DNA of 6,799 bases from Myxococcales bacterium (lineage in GTDB: Bacteria > Myxococcota_A > UBA9160 > JALSIO01), in assembly GCA_026989995.1 (NCBI GenBank), contig JALSIO010000020.1:1-6799 (forward strand). The letters are read 5' to 3'. The notes beneath the pieces are model-generated. The model did no database searches. It was not told where the DNA came from and saw only the letters and a program-made list of their open reading frames with translations. Of the stretch, positions 4,384 through 6,799 are shown in pieces. The translations under genes and the position numbers were made by a program. Within the stretch, counting starts at the first letter, position 1; every line of letters starts with the position of its first letter.

Positions 4384-5333
4384 CCGAGAAGGCCGAAGAG
4401 GGTGAGCGCCCGGGGCACCACCTCGAAGCGGGCGGGGAGGTAGCCGAGGGGTTCGCCGTCCACGTCGACGGGAATCCGCGGCGGCTCCCCGCGAGCCCCC
4501 TCGACCAGGAGCGGCTCGAGTTCGAGGATCCCGCCGCGACCGCTCGCGACCCCCTCCACTGCGAGGTGCGTACCGCGGTAGATTCGGGGGAGATTCCGCA
4601 GCAGGAAGAGCTTCGACCGGTCCGCGATGAACACCGCGTCGAGGGCGCCGTCGTCGGGACGGGCCTCCGGCGCCACCTGCATGCCGCCGCCGAAGTAGCG
4701 GCCGTTGGCGGCGGCGGCGAGCACGAGCCCCCCCCGGCCGAGCGACCGTCCGTCGAGGCGCGCCTCCACCGGGGCCGCGCGGTAGGCCACGAGCGCGCGG
4801 ACCGTCGCGAGCAGGAAGGCGATCCGCCCGCCGAGCCCCTTGCCGCCGCGGGCCACGAGCTGGTCCACCAGCCCGCTCACGCCGGCACTGGCCACGTTCA
4901 GGAAGTAGCTCGAGCGCGGGGTGCCCTCGGCCGTCCGGTAGTCGACCCGCCCGGCATCCACCACCCGGCGCTTGCCGCGGGCGAGTGCCGCGAGCGCGGC
5001 GCCGAGGTCGCGCGGAATGCCGAGGGTGCGTGGGAGGTCTCCGCCGGTCCCGAAGGGAAGGACCGCCAGCTCTGCGTAGCGGCCGAGATCCGCGCCGAGG
5101 ATGCCGGTGACCACCTCGCTCACCGTTCCATCCCCACCGGCCACCACCACCCGCCGGCATCCCGCGCGCACGCCCTCCCGGGCGATTCGCTCGGCATCCC
5201 GGGGGCCCCGGGTCAGCGCGACCTCCAGCTCGCCGAGCGCCGCCTCGACCCCGGCGCGGAGGGCCGCGAGGTGCCGCGCGGACCTTCCGGCGCGGCTTTT
5301 CGGGTTGACCACGAGCAGGGTCTCCGCCGGCAT
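4380..5333 (-). CDS. Diacylglycerol kinase/YegS-BmrU-type lipid kinase family protein
   Basis: 317 aa, ATG 5333-5331 to TGA 4382-4380, a normal length. Domain order is the DAGK catalytic fold (about 4-135) then the beta-rich C-terminal domain. Visible motifs: VVNPKSRAG (8-16), the nucleotide-binding VVAGGDGTVSEV (63-74) with GGDGT at 66-70, LPFGTGGDLPRTL (92-104), ANGRYFGGGMQVAPEARPDD (209-228) and DGALD (228-232), and VDVDGEPL (289-296). By analogy with Gram-positive DgkB, the DGE triad D292/E294 is the likely catalytic site. Members phosphorylate diacylglycerol or related lipids with ATP at the membrane; substrate cannot be told from sequence. The usual GTGND is GTGGD here (Gly98 for Asn), also seen, as I recall, in some high-GC homologues. 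No Shine-Dalgarno sequence; TACGCT lies exactly 6 nt before the ATG, pointing to a leaderless mRNA. It overlaps the salvage gene by 4 nt and follows glpD after 60 bp. Confidence 0.9.
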   Translation of the reverse strand: MPAETLLVVNPKSRAGRSARHLAALRAGVEAALGELEVALTRGPRDAERIAREGVRAGCRRVVVAGGDGTVSEVVTGILGADLGRYAELAVLPFGTGGDLPRTLGIPRDLGAALAALARGKRRVVDAGRVDYRTAEGTPRSSYFLNVASAGVSGLVDQLVARGGKGLGGRIAFLLATVRALVAYRAAPVEARLDGRSLGRGGLVLAAAANGRYFGGGMQVAPEARPDDGALDAVFIADRSKLFLLRNLPRIYRGTHLAVEGVASGRGGILELEPLLVEGARGEPPRIPVDVDGEPLGYLPARFEVVPRALTLFGLLG

Positions 5334-5339
5334 GCCGGG

Positions 5340-5368
5340 AGCGTAGCCGGGGCTGCGTGCCGCGGGTC
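5340..5368 (-). promoter_or_regulatory. Leaderless-type promoter of the lipid kinase operon
   Basis: TACGCT (5345-5340 on the minus strand) is followed by six bases and the ATG at 5333. GACCCG (5368-5363) is 17 nt upstream of the box. Both the TAnGCT pattern and this upstream hexamer repeat the layout before the 238-aa gene. The promoter falls wholly in the 60-bp gap after glpD, so the lipid kinase, salvage and permease genes could be expressed independently of glpD. Confidence 0.6.
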
Positions 5369-5393
5369 CTTCCCCGCCCGGCTTCGCGGACCG

Positions 5394-6799
5394 TCAGGCC
5401 GCGGCCGCGGCCTTCTCGCGTCGCGCGACGATCTGGTAGCCCCGGCGGAGCGAGGCGAGGTACGCGCGCACCTCCTCCCGGGTCCGGACCTCGTCCCAAC
5501 CGACCGCCTCCGCCGCGACCCGGGCGATCTCGCCGAGCTCCCCGAGCCCCTGGCCCGGAGCCGTGAGGACCACCCGCAGCCGGCGTTCGAGGACGTCGCA
5601 GAGGCCCGCCGCCGCCTCCCGGGCCAGCGCCCAGGGAATCTCCGCGAACACCGCATCGCTCGCGCCCACCGGCCGTTGGAGCTCCGGAGGCGCCGATTCC
5701 AGCAGGGAGAAGGCCGCGTCTCCGTGGGCCCGGAGCAGCCGCTCGGCCACGCGCGCCGGCAGCCCGAAACGGCCCGCGAGCTCGGGCACGGCGCGCGACA
5801 GCTCGAAGGCGTCTGCGCGGATGGGAACGCGCGCCGTGCTGCAGGGGCGAAGTGCCCGTCGCCGCTCGGGGGGAAGTGTTCCGGCGACGAGGTCCACCAC
5901 CCGCTCGGCCATGGCCCGGAAGGTCGTCAGCTTGCCGCCAGCCACCGAGATCAGCCCCGAAGGGTCCCGGTAGATCCGGTCCTCCCGGGAGAGGCGGGAG
6001 CTCGGGATGGTGCCGTCGGAGGTGTCCCCCACCAGGGGACGGACCCCGGCGAAGACGGCCAGAAGGTCGTTGGTGGTGAGGGAGGCGAGCGGGAGGGCCC
6101 GGTTCACCGCGTCGAGCAGGTAGTGCACCTCCTCGATGGTGACCTCCACCGAGTCGGGCGATTCGCAGGGGGAATCGGTGGTGCCGACCAGGAGGACTCC
6201 CCGCCACGGGAGCACGAAGACGTAGCGTCCGTCGGCGGCGGGCAGGGTCACGGCCACCTTGGTGCGGATGCGTCCCGCCGGGACGACGAGGTGGATGCCG
6301 CGGGCGGGGGCGATCTCCGGGCGCAGATCCAGGCGGTCGAGGGAGCGCACCCGCTCCATGTCCGCCCCCGCGGCGTTGACCACGACCCGGGCCCGGATGG
6401 GGTGGCTCCGGCCGGAACGGCGGTTCCGCACCAGCGCGCCCTCGATGCAGCCGCCCGCCCCGCGCAGCAGCGCGACCACCTCCGCGTGGTTCACGGCTTC
6501 CGCACCGGCCCGCCGTGCGGCGAGGGCCACCTCGAGCACCAGGCGCGCGTCGTCGGTCTGCCCGTCCGCGTAGAGCCCCGCACCTCGAATCTCGTCCGGC
6601 GGGAGATCCGGGCAGAGCGCCCGGGCCTGTGCCGGCGCGAGGAAGCGCGGCCGCACGCGGAAGCCCGAGGCGGCCGCGTAGGCGAAAAGCGCCGCACGCA
6701 CCTTCCAGGGCTGCAGCCCGGCATTCCGGAAGACGGGCATCAGGAAGGGCACCGGCCACACCAGGTGCGGATCGAGGCGAAGCAGGAGATCCCGTTCCC
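5394..6799 (-). CDS. glpD: FAD-dependent glycerol-3-phosphate dehydrogenase (partial, N-terminus outside window)
   Basis: 467 residues are visible, ending at TGA 5396-5394; the 5' end, with the GxGxxG FAD-binding motif, lies beyond 6799. The enzyme oxidises sn-glycerol 3-phosphate to dihydroxyacetone phosphate at the inner membrane face and passes electrons to quinone. In the visible fragment I recognise ERDLLLRLDPHLVWPVPFLM at the start, YADGQTDDARL (76-86), VVVNAAGAD (138-146), PARGIHLVVPAGR (164-176), the PWRGVLLVGTTDS strand (197-209), FAGVRPLVGD (249-258), SVAGGKLTTFRAMAE (284-298), and the C-terminal DAO_C domain with CDVLERRLRV (400-409), EIARVAAEAVGWDEVRTREE and a final EVRAYLASLRRGYQI. 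Full members are about 500-560 residues, so perhaps 50-70 are missing. The internal GTG at 6761 is in a conserved region and is not the start. The tail ends in an Ala run. No terminator is evident before the lipid kinase promoter. Confidence 0.93.
   Translation of the reverse strand, partial: ERDLLLRLDPHLVWPVPFLMPVFRNAGLQPWKVRAALFAYAAASGFRVRPRFLAPAQARALCPDLPPDEIRGAGLYADGQTDDARLVLEVALAARRAGAEAVNHAEVVALLRGAGGCIEGALVRNRRSGRSHPIRARVVVNAAGADMERVRSLDRLDLRPEIAPARGIHLVVPAGRIRTKVAVTLPAADGRYVFVLPWRGVLLVGTTDSPCESPDSVEVTIEEVHYLLDAVNRALPLASLTTNDLLAVFAGVRPLVGDTSDGTIPSSRLSREDRIYRDPSGLISVAGGKLTTFRAMAERVVDLVAGTLPPERRRALRPCSTARVPIRADAFELSRAVPELAGRFGLPARVAERLLRAHGDAAFSLLESAPPELQRPVGASDAVFAEIPWALAREAAAGLCDVLERRLRVVLTAPGQGLGELGEIARVAAEAVGWDEVRTREEVRAYLASLRRGYQIVARREKAAAAA

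Noticed and set aside
3289..4443. Plus-strand open frame of 384 codons
   Set aside because: It is wholly antisense to the queuosine-salvage gene and the intergenic hairpin, with no family motif and no start signal.
4384..6759. Minus-strand frame left open from glpD through the lipid kinase into the salvage gene, which could look like one giant protein
   Set aside because: Only the last 325 codons are real (salvage gene). The rest is the wrong frame of glpD and the lipid kinase, whose correct frames carry the family motifs.
1..6799. CRISPR array, tRNA/rRNA genes, insertion sequence, toxin-antitoxin or defence genes
   Set aside because: I saw no spaced direct repeats, tRNA-like cloverleaf with a CCA-type end, transposase motifs or nuclease/toxin signatures on either strand.

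Overview
The window is very GC-rich, with G/C at almost every third codon position, so long spurious open frames run antisense to the real genes. I support seven protein-coding genes: six on the minus strand and one on the plus strand. No RNA gene, insertion sequence, phage gene or CRISPR array is visible. Gene content (a DUF1329 exported protein, an aerobic-type glycerol-3-phosphate dehydrogenase, a queuosine-salvage glycosylase), the base composition and the TANNNT promoters suggest a free-living, uncultured high-GC bacterium of the former Deltaproteobacteria/Myxococcota/Binatota kind. That placement is inference, not proof.

Right-hand block (3.3-6.8 kb, all minus strand). The block opens with glpD, whose 5' end lies beyond the window. 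A putative operon follows: a diacylglycerol/lipid kinase-family gene, a queuosine-salvage (DUF2419/Qng1) gene joined to it by an ATGA overlap, and a small ArsP/DUF318-like membrane permease. The 110-bp gap before the permease contains no TA dinucleotide, so no ordinary -10 box. I see a leaderless promoter only in front of the lipid kinase. glpD and the lipid kinase both touch glycerol-phosphate/phospholipid metabolism. The salvage enzyme would release queuine from queuosine 5'-phosphate for tRNA modification.

Middle (2.0-2.8 kb, minus). A cold-shock-domain protein carries an unusual N-terminal domain and an Arg-Gly linker. It has a recognisable sigma-70-type promoter, a structured leader of about 80 nt, and a Shine-Dalgarno sequence that can pair with an upstream anti-SD. 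A weak hairpin terminator overlaps its stop codon.

Left-hand block (0-1.9 kb). Two unrecognised genes diverge from an 83-bp gap with back-to-back promoters: a 238-aa protein on minus and a 177-aa protein on plus. Downstream of the 238-aa gene is the N-terminal part of an exported DUF1329 protein. It runs into a perfect 44-bp palindrome at bases 1-44, which looks like a fold-back assembly artefact at a contig end rather than biology.

The most noteworthy signals are: (1) TANNNT placed 6-7 nt before the start codon of all three genes that begin a transcript without a Shine-Dalgarno sequence, implying leaderless mRNAs; (2) the cold-shock gene's architecture and leader; (3) the lipid kinase-queuosine salvage-permease operon. 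I found no convincing new defence or mobile system.
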